Of a stretch of DNA of 64,000 bases, positions 26,213 to 33,589 are shown piece after piece. The stretch is taken from the NCBI GenBank assembly GCA_035934015.1, contig DASYYH010000008.1:1-64000 (forward strand), read 5' to 3'. The stretch's first letter is position 1. Every line of letters starts with the position of its first letter. The translations under genes and the position numbers were made by a program. This DNA is from Candidatus Acidiferrales bacterium. Its GTDB lineage: Bacteria > Acidobacteriota > Terriglobia > Acidiferrales > UBA7541. The notes beneath the pieces are model-generated. The model saw only the letters and a program-made list of their open reading frames with translations. It had not been told where the DNA came from and did not search any database.

Positions 26213-26805
26213 AAATCCAAATTTTCAGCGACATTCATGGTGATTTGAACGCGCTGGAAAAATGCCTGGCGAACTCCGCGGACGTTTACATTGTCGCGGG
26301 AGATCTGGCTACATTCGGGCACGGATTGGAGCGCTGCGGACCGCTGCTCCAAAAATATGGCGAGCGAGTGTGGGTGATTCCCGGCAACCACGAAAACGCT
26401 GAGGACATCGAGAAATTTTGCGCGCGCTTTGGACTTGTCAATTTTCACCATAAGGCGCGACAGCTTGGCCCAATGCACTGGGCGGGGCTCGGCTATAGTA
26501 ACATCACACCGTTCAATACGCCCGGGGAATACACCGAAGAGCAAATCGCCGAGACACTCGAAAAGTTTCGCGACCTTACGCCGCTTTACCTGGTCGCGCA
26601 TGTGCCGCCGCACGGCTCGAAGCTCGACGAATTTGCGCCAGGCAAACATGCTGGAAGCACGGCGCTGCGCGGATGGATCGAACGCGAGCAGCCTGAGATG
26701 CTTTTCTGCGGACACATCCACGAATGCGCAGGAAAGAGTGACCAGATTGGCCGCACGCGCTGCTTCAACGTCGGCAAAGCGGGCTATCTTCTCGAACTGG
26801 CCTAA
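26209..26805 (+). CDS. Calcineurin-like metallophosphoesterase
   Basis: A 198-aa phosphoesterase. Motifs in order: DIHGD (metal ligands), GDLATFG, GNHEN (catalytic), HVPPHGS and GHIHE. This is the complete two-metal site of the YfcE/MJ0936 group, which hydrolyses phosphodiesters. Substrate unknown. It overlaps the YdjM-like gene by ATGA. It converges on yidC with a GC-rich hairpin in the 53-base gap. Confidence 0.88.
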   Translation: MKIQIFSDIHGDLNALEKCLANSADVYIVAGDLATFGHGLERCGPLLQKYGERVWVIPGNHENAEDIEKFCARFGLVNFHHKARQLGPMHWAGLGYSNITPFNTPGEYTEEQIAETLEKFRDLTPLYLVAHVPPHGSKLDEFAPGKHAGSTALRGWIEREQPEMLFCGHIHECAGKSDQIGRTRCFNVGKAGYLLELA

Positions 26806-26817
26806 GACACAAAGATT

Positions 26818-26852
26818 GCGCCCGCAATTGAACAGACGGATAGCGCGGGCGC
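26818..26852. terminator. GC-rich hairpin between convergent genes
   Basis: GCGCCCGC (26818-26825) pairs with GCGGGCGC (26845-26852) around a 19-base loop. It lies between the ends of the phosphoesterase gene and yidC. No long T-run follows on either strand, so terminator function is uncertain. Confidence 0.4.
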
Positions 26853-26858
26853 GCAGGG

Positions 26859-28613
26859 CTACGCTTTGAGCGGCTTATTTTTGAAGGGACTGCGTGAGGG
26901 AAGCGGATCGCTTTTGTTCAAATACAATTGCTGCAGGATGCCGACGACGCTGCTGGTGAAAATATAAAGAACCAGTCCGCTGGAGTAAAAAAAGAAGAGA
27001 AATCCGAAGGCCAGTGGCATCAGCGCCATCATTTTCTGCTGTGCAGGATCGACGGTCGGCGTTGGCGTCATCTTGGTCATGAAGTACATCGCCGCAGTCA
27101 TCAGGATTGGCAGAATGTAATAAGGATCACGGGCCGAAAGATCGTGAATCCATCCGATCCAGGGCGCGTGGCGGAGCTCGATCGAATACTGCAACATGCG
27201 ATAAAGAGCAAACCAGATCGGGAATTGAACCAATTGCGGCAAACAGCCGGAAATCGGATTCGCGCCTTCTTCCTTATAGATCGCGGACATCTCCTCTTGC
27301 ATTTCGCGCCGCCGTGGATCGCGCAACGAATACTTCTTGTATTTTTCCTGGAGGGCCTTGATGCGCGGCATGGCTTTCTGCATGCGCTTGGTGGATTGCC
27401 AGCCCTTTATTTTGAGTGGAAAGAGGGCCATGTTGATGACGATGGTGAGCAGAACGATGGCCCAGCCGTAGTTCGGCACGTACTTGTAAATCCAATTCAG
27501 AGTCCACAGCAGTGGCTTGGCGATAAAGCTCATATAGCCGTATTGCACCAGACCTGTCAGCGGCGGATTCAGATGGTCGAGTTGCGAAAATTCCTTCGGG
27601 CCGACGTACAGGCGCGTATTCCATGCGCCGGGTGCCTGCGGCCCAGCGGCCATTTCCACGACAGGCTGTTGCGAAGTTTTGCCGTCTTCCGTGAGGTTTT
27701 GATATTGCGTCCAATCCCACAGAGCGATTCCCGGCTGAGGCGACAGAAAGGCCGCGGTGAAGAACGTATCCTCGATGCCCGCGGCGTCCATATAGCCTGA
27801 GACTTGCACAGGAATTTCGGGATGATCTTTCACGCCGAGTTTCTTGTATGTCAGCGGCACGACTTTCTGATTTTCGCTGTAAAAAACCTGCGTGAGCGCG
27901 GCCGCATTGGGGACCGACTGGTCACCGAATCCGCCGCGCCAGGAAATGCCAAACGGGATGGGTTGCTTGTCAAACGAAGCGGAAACGTCCAGCTCGACCT
28001 CGTAATTCGCGGCGAATTTCAATGCCTTCACGATATGGAGATGGCCATTGCTCCACTCGAAAACGATTTCCACGGGCGCTTGCAGTGTGGCGCCGTTTGG
28101 AACCGGTGTTTCAACGGCCGCTTTTGACGATCCGGAAACCGGGGCAGTGACACGCTGCGTGACAACATAGGACCCGGAGTTTGCCACCGCGTCGAGTTTC
28201 GGGTCGTCAAGCCAAACGGAGAGCGGCCATGCGTTGAGCTGCTTTGCCGCCGCGGAATTCACCAATTCAAGCGGCTTCGGTGGAGTTTCATTGTTGCGGT
28301 ATTTCTTGAGCTTCCAACTGCGGACCACGCCGCCTACGTTCGACAATTCGACGCGGTAAAGTCCGCTCTCGACGGCGACAGTTTCTTCGCCATTCGCTTG
28401 CTGCACAGGAATTGTCGTCTGCTGCGTAGCCGGTGCTGAAGAAGACGCTATAACGGGCCGCGAAGGCTGTCCGGGCGCTGGCTGCTGCACATTAGTGGGA
28501 GGATTGGTTTCAGGCGGCTTCTGCGGGACGGGCGGCTTGAAAAAACGCGACCAGAGGATCAAAACGGCGGCCATCAAAATGATGGCCAGGCCCATTCGTT
28601 GCTCGTCGCTCAT
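26859..28613 (-). CDS. yidC: Membrane protein insertase YidC
   Basis: A 584-aa insertase of the Oxa1/YidC family. The N-terminal helix (LAIILMAAVLILWSRFF) is followed by a large periplasmic beta-supersandwich domain (about 80-340) and five C-terminal helices (from GLVQYGYMSFIAKPLLWTLNWIY). The conserved Arg lies near ALFPLKIKGWQSTKRMQ, and the cytoplasmic hairpin contains EKYKKYSLRDPRRREMQEEM. The large periplasmic domain marks the Gram-negative form. ATG at 28613 lies 2 bases after the yidD stop; a TTG at 28619 has a better SD spacing and would overlap yidD. Last gene of the rpmH-rnpA-yidD-yidC series. Confidence 0.96.
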   Translation of the reverse strand: MSDEQRMGLAIILMAAVLILWSRFFKPPVPQKPPETNPPTNVQQPAPGQPSRPVIASSSAPATQQTTIPVQQANGEETVAVESGLYRVELSNVGGVVRSWKLKKYRNNETPPKPLELVNSAAAKQLNAWPLSVWLDDPKLDAVANSGSYVVTQRVTAPVSGSSKAAVETPVPNGATLQAPVEIVFEWSNGHLHIVKALKFAANYEVELDVSASFDKQPIPFGISWRGGFGDQSVPNAAALTQVFYSENQKVVPLTYKKLGVKDHPEIPVQVSGYMDAAGIEDTFFTAAFLSPQPGIALWDWTQYQNLTEDGKTSQQPVVEMAAGPQAPGAWNTRLYVGPKEFSQLDHLNPPLTGLVQYGYMSFIAKPLLWTLNWIYKYVPNYGWAIVLLTIVINMALFPLKIKGWQSTKRMQKAMPRIKALQEKYKKYSLRDPRRREMQEEMSAIYKEEGANPISGCLPQLVQFPIWFALYRMLQYSIELRHAPWIGWIHDLSARDPYYILPILMTAAMYFMTKMTPTPTVDPAQQKMMALMPLAFGFLFFFYSSGLVLYIFTSSVVGILQQLYLNKSDPLPSRSPFKNKPLKA

Positions 28614-28615
28614 GC

Positions 28616-28936
28616 TCAACGCGCAACTCCTGAGGTGTGCTGTTCCAACGAATGGGCGGTTACGGATGCGTGGTTCGAATCTTCATTCAGGCTCTCGCCA
28701 GGCCAAATTTCCGGCAACGGATCGTATCCGCCAGTGGAAAAAGGACGGCAGCGCAGCAGCCTTTTCGCCCCCAGCCAGATTCCACGCGCCGCGCCAAATC
28801 GCTCGATGGCTTGATGCGTGTAGTGAGAGCAGGAGGGTTCGAACTTGCAGTTGCCGCCAAAGAAAGGCCCCAGGAAAACCTGATATACGCGCACGAGAAA
28901 GAGCGCGAGCCACCGCGCGGCGCGTTTCGGATTCAC
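28616..28936 (-). CDS. yidD: Membrane protein insertion efficiency factor YidD
   Basis: A 106-aa YidD. The diagnostic core is LVRVYQVFLGPFFGGNCKFE followed by PSCSHYTHQAI and CRPFSTGGYDPLPE. The three conserved cysteines are present. Start GTG at 28936 overlaps the rnpA stop as GTGA, so translation is coupled. The longer open frame to 29260 lies within rnpA and is not used. The C-terminus extends about 25 residues beyond the usual end. It assists YidC-dependent insertion. Confidence 0.93.
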   Translation of the reverse strand: MNPKRAARWLALFLVRVYQVFLGPFFGGNCKFEPSCSHYTHQAIERFGAARGIWLGAKRLLRCRPFSTGGYDPLPEIWPGESLNEDSNHASVTAHSLEQHTSGVAR

Positions 28937-29295
28937 TCTGCCGCTCGCTTCTCGCGAGGAATCAGCGAAAGCAGTTCCGCTTCGATTTTCGCGAACTTCA
29001 GCGTGGCCACGGTTTTGCTTGGATGAATCACGATATCCCACCCGGCGGGCATCTCCTCGCGATGCAACCGCAAAATCTCTCGAATGCGCCTTCGGATTCG
29101 ATTGCGCAACACGGCATTGCCCAGCGCTTTCTTCACGCTCATGCCGAAACGGTCGCGCGCGAGCCCATTGGGTCGCACGAAAATCACAAAGGTCTGATTC
29201 GACCGCCGGCGGCCTCCACGGTAAACAGCTTCGTACTCCGCTCGCCGTACCAGCCGCCATTCGCGCGGCAAATTCCGGCGCAGGCGCTTGGGCAC
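28933..29295 (-). CDS. rnpA: Ribonuclease P protein component
   Basis: A 120-aa basic protein subunit of RNase P. The motifs are LVRRAEYEAVYRGGRRRSNQ, FVIFV and the RNR signature KKALGNAVLRNRIRRRIRE. It binds the P RNA and aids tRNA 5' maturation. I place the start at the GTG at 29295, which gives normal length. The frame is open to a GTG at 29391, inside rpmH, and an extended overlapping start cannot be excluded. It is flanked by rpmH upstream and yidD downstream. Confidence 0.9.
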   Translation of the reverse strand: MPKRLRRNLPREWRLVRRAEYEAVYRGGRRRSNQTFVIFVRPNGLARDRFGMSVKKALGNAVLRNRIRRRIREILRLHREEMPAGWDIVIHPSKTVATLKFAKIEAELLSLIPREKRAAE

Positions 29296-29329
29296 TGCAT
29301 CGCCGCTCTCTCGATTGGCTTTCGGGCGC

Positions 29330-29470
29330 TCAGACGCGGGTAAGGCTGTGGCGTCCCTTTTTTCTGCGTCGGGCAAGAACTTGTTGTCCACTCTTGGTTT
29401 TCATTCGCGCGCGGAATCCGTGCTTCTTGTGGCGGCGGCGAACATGCGGTTGAAAAGTGCGCTTCGGCAA
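29330..29470 (-). CDS. rpmH: 50S ribosomal protein L34
   Basis: A 46-aa protein, [20 protein letters not shown] continuing to [17 protein letters not shown], unmistakable L34. The start is TTG at 29470 with AAGGAG (29478-29483) 7 bases upstream. It is the first gene of the rpmH-rnpA-yidD-yidC order seen near many bacterial origins. A strong promoter lies about 100 bases upstream. Confidence 0.97.
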   Translation of the reverse strand: MPKRTFQPHVRRRHKKHGFRARMKTKSGQQVLARRRKKGRHSLTRV

Positions 29471-29566
29471 CGATTCTCTCCTTACATGGCGCTTTCCCGC
29501 GCCTGGCTCAGTTTATTCGCAGGAGCGCACGCTCTGCTCACTGCAATTTCGATGACCCAAATAGGT

Positions 29567-29595
29567 AGTGTATGCGACCCTCCAAAATGGGTCAA
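29567..29595 (-). promoter_or_regulatory. Sigma-70 promoter for rpmH
   Basis: On the minus strand TTGACC (29595-29590) and TACACT (29572-29567) are separated by exactly 17 bases. Transcription should start near 29560, leaving a leader of about 90 bases before the rpmH TTG. Confidence 0.7.
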
Positions 29596-29638
29596 GGAAT
29601 CCTGGCCGGTGTGAACGGAATTTGAAATAAAGCGGGAG

Positions 29639-29941
29639 TTACTGCAGACGCTGCGTTTTGGCGTCGAAGCCGACGAGCGAATCGAAGATCGCCAGCACGT
29701 GGCGGCGATATTCGAGCATACGCTGGAAAACGACGCGCTGTTCCGGCTGGCGCGTGGCCTCACGATCCCACTTCGCCAGCACGGCGGCAGGGACTTCAAT
29801 GTCGCGGCGAAGCTCTTCGGCGGAATGGCCACGGAGGAAGAGGCCGTAGAAGAAGGCCGCCTCGCGCTGCGGGAATTCGAGCTCGCGCAGAGGGTGGTCC
29901 AGGACCACTTGGATCGCTGCCGGATTGAGCTGTGTCGCCAT
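29639..29941 (-). CDS. Small HTH-like protein upstream of rpmH
   Basis: A 100-aa protein of unknown family. The middle reads RGHSAEELRRDIEVPAAVLAKW, which resembles a simple helix-turn-helix of the transposase/terminase-small-subunit type (G-x-S-A-E-E-I...V...V-x-x-W). The rest is helical. I chose ATG at 29941; a GTG at 29974 is in frame, but a possible promoter (TTGACG, then TAAACT 16 bases on) overlaps that start. It lies 80 bases after the L13e-like gene (47 if the GTG is used) and about 170 bases upstream of rpmH on the same strand. Confidence 0.6.
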   Translation of the reverse strand: MATQLNPAAIQVVLDHPLRELEFPQREAAFFYGLFLRGHSAEELRRDIEVPAAVLAKWDREATRQPEQRVVFQRMLEYRRHVLAIFDSLVGFDAKTQRLQ

Positions 29942-30021
29942 AGAGCGAAAGGGCAGTTTACCGATTTCGGTCACAACGTCAAGAGTACGGGTACCTATAT
30001 TGAGCGTAAGAAGAAAGCTGC

Positions 30022-30291
30022 CTAGTAGCGGGTCCGGCTGGCGCGCAGGAACATCTGGAGTGCGGTGACATTGGCCTGATCGCTACCTACACGGAGGGCA
30101 TCCACCGGTAAACCAAGGACTTCGGCCTGTTCCAGGCTCAATCCAGCATCGTCAAGTTCCGCTAGACTATAGCCTTCGGCGGGAATCAAGCGATTCCGCG
30201 CCGATCGGTCCACGGGCCGAGGCGGCTGCACCGCCGTGCCGCGCTTGCGGATGCGGTTGAAAAAATCGTCCCAATCTCGGCGGACCCACAT
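30022..30291 (-). CDS. Ribosomal protein L13e-like domain protein
   Basis: An 89-aa protein. The C-terminal half (GYSLAELDDAGLSLEQAEVL then GLPVD and QANVTALQMFL) matches, residue class by residue class, the eukaryotic/archaeal L13e signature G(F/Y)SL-EL--AG-----A---G(I/L)-VD-----QANV--L. The N-terminal half (MWVRRDWDDFFNRIRKRGTA) is basic and unrelated to anything I know. GGGGGAGG lies 5 bases before the ATG at 30291, so translation looks strong. It stands upstream of the HTH-like gene and rpmH. A role in ribosomes or RNA binding is inference only. Confidence 0.7.
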   Translation of the reverse strand: MWVRRDWDDFFNRIRKRGTAVQPPRPVDRSARNRLIPAEGYSLAELDDAGLSLEQAEVLGLPVDALRVGSDQANVTALQMFLRASRTRY

Positions 30292-30534
30292 TGGATCCTC
30301 CCCCTTACCGTCGCAGTTCTTAGATGCGGTTTTTCGATACAGCGTCGCAGGCGCCATGTCCTCATGTCCTGTGGACTGCGCGTGCTAGTGCCGTGAATTG
30401 TAACCCCCGCTGTCAAGAAAAGTCGTTCAGCGTGAGGTCGTGTTTCGATATGGTTAGGAACCATTCCGACACACGAATTTTGGGCCATTTTGTCCTCCGA
30501 ACGGCACGCGGATCTAACCGGTCGCCGCCGTGGC

Positions 30535-30543
30535 TGGTATACT
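30535..30543 (+). promoter_or_regulatory. Extended -10 promoter of thiI
   Basis: TGGTATACT (TG at 30535-30536, TATACT at 30538-30543) is an extended -10 element. No clear -35 is visible, as expected for this type. The predicted start near 30550 is about 26 bases before the thiI ATG. Confidence 0.55.
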
Positions 30544-30575
30544 GAAACCAACGCATTGCAAGGGAATTGTGGGGC

Positions 30576-31829
30576 ATGACGCAACCTGCGGTTGTCATTC
30601 ATTATCATGAACTGTGGCTGAAGGGCCGCAACCGGCGATATTTTGCCTCGCAGCTTTCCCGGGCTGTGCGCGCAGGTTTGGAAGGAATCCCGATTGAAAA
30701 AGTGGAACGGCCGAACGACCGCATCGTCGTGCGCCTCGGGAAAGGGGCGTCGCTCGAAGAGGTGCTTGCGCGCGTGGCGAGAATTACCGGCTTGGCCTAC
30801 TACGCAGTTGCCCAGCCGGTCGAACTGGACCTCGGTGCGCTGTGCCGCGCGGCGTGGAAGGAAATCGAGCCGCTGCAGTTTTCGACATTCGCCATTCGCG
30901 CGCGCCGCAGCGATAAATCCTTTCCCCATCCTAGCTCGGAAATCGAGAGAGTTGTGGGGCGCTACGTGGAAGACCAGCTTGCCGCTGCTGGCCGCCGTGC
31001 GCGCGTGAAATTGAACGATCCAGACGTCACCTGCCGAATCGAGATCACCTCGGGTCCCGCGCTGGTCTACGCGCGGAAAATTCCCGGTCCAGGCGGACTG
31101 CCAGCAAACACGGCGGGAAAGATGATGTGCCTGCTTTCCGGAGGATTCGACTCCGCCGTGGCTGCATACCAGATGATGAAGCGCGGCGCGCATCTTTCGT
31201 TCGCTCATTTTTACGGAACGGGCGCGCGGCCCGGCGAATCGTCCGTGCACGTGGCGCGCGGGCTCGTGGAGAAGCTTGTGCCTTGGCAATTTACGGCGAA
31301 GCTCTATCGGGTGCCGTTCGAGGCCATTCAGCGCGAAATTGTTCGCTATGCGCCGGAGAATTGCCGCGTGCTGCTCTATCGGCGAATGATGCTGCGAATC
31401 GCCGAAGTCTTGGCGAAGCACGATCAGGCGCTGGCACTGATCACAGGCGACAGTCTGGCGCAGGTGGCGTCGCAAACGCTGCGCAACATGATCGCCGTGG
31501 AAGCAGCGGCGAAGCTGCCCGTTTTTCGCCCGCTGGTGGGAACAGACAAAATGGAAATCCTGGAGATCGCGCGAAAAATCGGGACGTACGATATCTCTTC
31601 CGAACCATTCCACGATTGCTGTCCGATTTTCCTGCCGCGCAGCCCTGTGCTGCACGCGAGCGCCGCCGAGTTGGATGCCGCGGAAACGAAACTTGACGTG
31701 CCGCAGCTTGTGCAGCAAGGCGTGAGTTCGGCGATGCTGGAACATTATCGCTATGCCGCCGGGCGCGTGGAACGCAAGGAAGTCCCGCCGCGTTCACAGA
31801 AGCTGAAGCAAGATGCGGCAATCGCGTAA
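30576..31829 (+). CDS. thiI: tRNA 4-thiouridine sulfurtransferase ThiI
   Basis: A 417-aa ThiI. An N-terminal ferredoxin-like/THUMP region (to about 170) binds tRNA. The PP-loop ATPase motif is LLSGGFDSAVAAY, followed by YGTGARPGES, ALITGDSLAQVASQTL and the C-terminal Cys motif HDCCPIFLPRSP. It adenylates U8 of tRNA for thiolation and can feed thiamine thiazole synthesis. The protein lacks the C-terminal rhodanese domain of the Escherichia coli enzyme, as in Bacillus-type ThiI. ATG at 30576 follows an AAGGGA-type SD. It converges on argJ with 39 bases between stops. Confidence 0.94.
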   Translation: MTQPAVVIHYHELWLKGRNRRYFASQLSRAVRAGLEGIPIEKVERPNDRIVVRLGKGASLEEVLARVARITGLAYYAVAQPVELDLGALCRAAWKEIEPLQFSTFAIRARRSDKSFPHPSSEIERVVGRYVEDQLAAAGRRARVKLNDPDVTCRIEITSGPALVYARKIPGPGGLPANTAGKMMCLLSGGFDSAVAAYQMMKRGAHLSFAHFYGTGARPGESSVHVARGLVEKLVPWQFTAKLYRVPFEAIQREIVRYAPENCRVLLYRRMMLRIAEVLAKHDQALALITGDSLAQVASQTLRNMIAVEAAAKLPVFRPLVGTDKMEILEIARKIGTYDISSEPFHDCCPIFLPRSPVLHASAAELDAAETKLDVPQLVQQGVSSAMLEHYRYAAGRVERKEVPPRSQKLKQDAAIA

Positions 31830-31868
31830 GCCGCACGCTGCGATTCCAATCTATTTTCCTGCGGGATT

Positions 31869-33080
31869 CTAGCTGCGGTAACTGGCGTTGATGCGCACAT
31901 AGTCGCCGGTGAAATCGCACGTCCAGACGCGCGCGTGGCCGCGGCCAGCGTGCAAATCCACGACAATCGGGACATGCTTCGCGAGCAATTTGCGATGCGC
32001 AGCACGTTCGCCAAACGGATGCGCAACGCCATTGCGGCACATCAGGATGCCGGCCATGCGAACTTCTACCCGCTGAGGATCGAAATGCACTCCAGCGCGC
32101 CCCGCTGCAGCCAGGATTCGCCCCCAGTTTGGATCTCCGCCGGCGAGCGCGGTCTTGACGAGAGGCGAATTAGCGATGGTTCGGGCGATCTGATCCGCCA
32201 CGCGATCGGATGGCGCGCCGCGAACCTCGATTTCGACCACGCGATGGGCGCCTTCGCCATCCGCGACGATTTGCAGCGCCAGCGAGTGGCAAACGGATTC
32301 GACCGCTGCACGAAATTTCTTGTAAGTGGCAGTGCCCGCGCGAATCGCGGGAGCGCCGGAAGCGCCGTTGGCAAGCAGCGCGAGCGTGTCGTTTGTCGAT
32401 GTATCGCCATCGACGGTGATGGAATTGAAGGTTCCCGCGACGGCTTCGCGCAGCGCGCGAGAGAGAACAGCAGGCACCGCAGCAGCGTCCGTCACGATGA
32501 AGGAAAGCATCGTGGCCATATTCGGATGAATCATTCCCGCGCCCTTGGCGCAGCCGAGGACGCGCACAGTCTTGCCGCCAATTCGGCAATTCGCTGCAGC
32601 CCATTTGGGACGCGTGTCCGTGGTCATGATGGCGCGCGTAAGTAGGGCGAAGGAAGCAGGATGCTCGGAACGATTTGTACTAAGCACGGGAATTGTCCGG
32701 AGGATTCGCTCCACGCGAATGGGCAAGCCGATCACGCCTGTCGAACAGACAAGGATTTGTTCCGGCTGGCACCCGAGTCTTTTCGCGGTCACAACTGCGG
32801 TCCTGCGCGAAGCTTGCAATCCCGCGGTTCCGGTGACGCAATTGGCGTTTCCGGAATTGACTATGATCGCGCGCATCTTGCCAGCCGATTTACGCAAATG
32901 CGCCTGCGACACGACCACCGGTGCGGCCTTGACGAGGTTGGTCGTAAACACGCAAGCGGCCGCGGCTGGCGTTTCGCTGACGATCAGGCCCAGATCAAGT
33001 CCTGATTTTTTCAGTCCGCAGCCGACAGCGGAAAACGAGAAGCCGCGAGGCAGGAGCAACGTGGAGATTCGCGATTTCAT
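31869..33080 (-). CDS. argJ: Glutamate N-acetyltransferase / ornithine acetyltransferase ArgJ
   Basis: A 403-aa ArgJ, which transfers acetyl from N-acetylornithine to glutamate. The self-cleavage and nucleophile motif is KGAGMIHPNMATML, and other family motifs are SGNANCVTGTAG, STGVIG and DGDTSTNDT. The precursor cleaves before the Thr into alpha and beta chains. It overlaps argA by ATGA and is the last gene of the arg operon. With both argJ and argA present, the acetyl group can be recycled and topped up. Confidence 0.96.
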   Translation of the reverse strand: MKSRISTLLLPRGFSFSAVGCGLKKSGLDLGLIVSETPAAAACVFTTNLVKAAPVVVSQAHLRKSAGKMRAIIVNSGNANCVTGTAGLQASRRTAVVTAKRLGCQPEQILVCSTGVIGLPIRVERILRTIPVLSTNRSEHPASFALLTRAIMTTDTRPKWAAANCRIGGKTVRVLGCAKGAGMIHPNMATMLSFIVTDAAAVPAVLSRALREAVAGTFNSITVDGDTSTNDTLALLANGASGAPAIRAGTATYKKFRAAVESVCHSLALQIVADGEGAHRVVEIEVRGAPSDRVADQIARTIANSPLVKTALAGGDPNWGRILAAAGRAGVHFDPQRVEVRMAGILMCRNGVAHPFGERAAHRKLLAKHVPIVVDLHAGRGHARVWTCDFTGDYVRINASYRS

Positions 33081-33589
33081 GCGGCCGGAACGGGCGACGC
33101 GACGTTATCAAGAATGGACAATGCGGAGCGCTCGGGCAGAACATTGGCGATGACAGCGATCAGACGGCAACGACGAGCCTTTGGGCAAACCGAACAGTCG
33201 CGCTCGATTTTTTCCGGCAGCGTCCGGCGCGAGGAGGCTGCGAAACCTTGATGCTCGAAAAATGCAGGCGCATGCGTGACAGCAAAGACGCGGGCAATCC
33301 TTCTGCGCCGCGCATCCAGAAGGGCGAACTGCACAAGACGCGCGCCGAGGCCCCGCCCGCGAATATCCGGGCTCACGGCCAGCGAGCGGATTTCCGCGAG
33401 ATCCGGCCCGTAGCTTTCCAGTGACACGCAGCCGACGATTTGAGATTTTTCTTCGAGGACAAGGAAGCTGGAAACGCGCTCACGCACGTTTTCTTCCGTG
33501 CGCGGCAGCAAAATGCCCTGCGCGGCATAGTACGCGATGAGCGCGTGAATCGCTGCAGCATCGCCGGGACGCGCGCGCCGCGACCTCAT
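33077..33589 (-). CDS. argA: GNAT-type N-acetylglutamate synthase ArgA (short form)
   Basis: A 170-aa GNAT acetyltransferase: RRARPGDAAAIHALIAYYA, SYGPDLAEIRSLAVSPDIRG and acetyl-CoA loop RGRGLGARLV, then FAVTHAPAFFEHQGFA. This matches the short, kinase-less NAGS proteins that make N-acetylglutamate. It has the C-terminal CSVCPKARRCRLIAV segment typical of this group. ATGA overlaps link it to argH upstream and argJ downstream, supporting the arginine assignment over a generic GNAT. Confidence 0.9.
   Translation of the reverse strand: MRSRRARPGDAAAIHALIAYYAAQGILLPRTEENVRERVSSFLVLEEKSQIVGCVSLESYGPDLAEIRSLAVSPDIRGRGLGARLVQFALLDARRRRIARVFAVTHAPAFFEHQGFAASSRRTLPEKIERDCSVCPKARRCRLIAVIANVLPERSALSILDNVASPVPAA

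Noticed and set aside
29699-30025. 108-codon plus-strand frame opposite the HTH-like gene
   Set aside because: No SD, no promoter and no family; the minus-strand frame fits the direction of rpmH and has an HTH-like pattern.
30186-31745. 519-codon minus-strand open frame overlapping thiI
   Set aside because: Antisense to thiI, which has all its motifs; the product is His/Arg rich without a recognisable domain.
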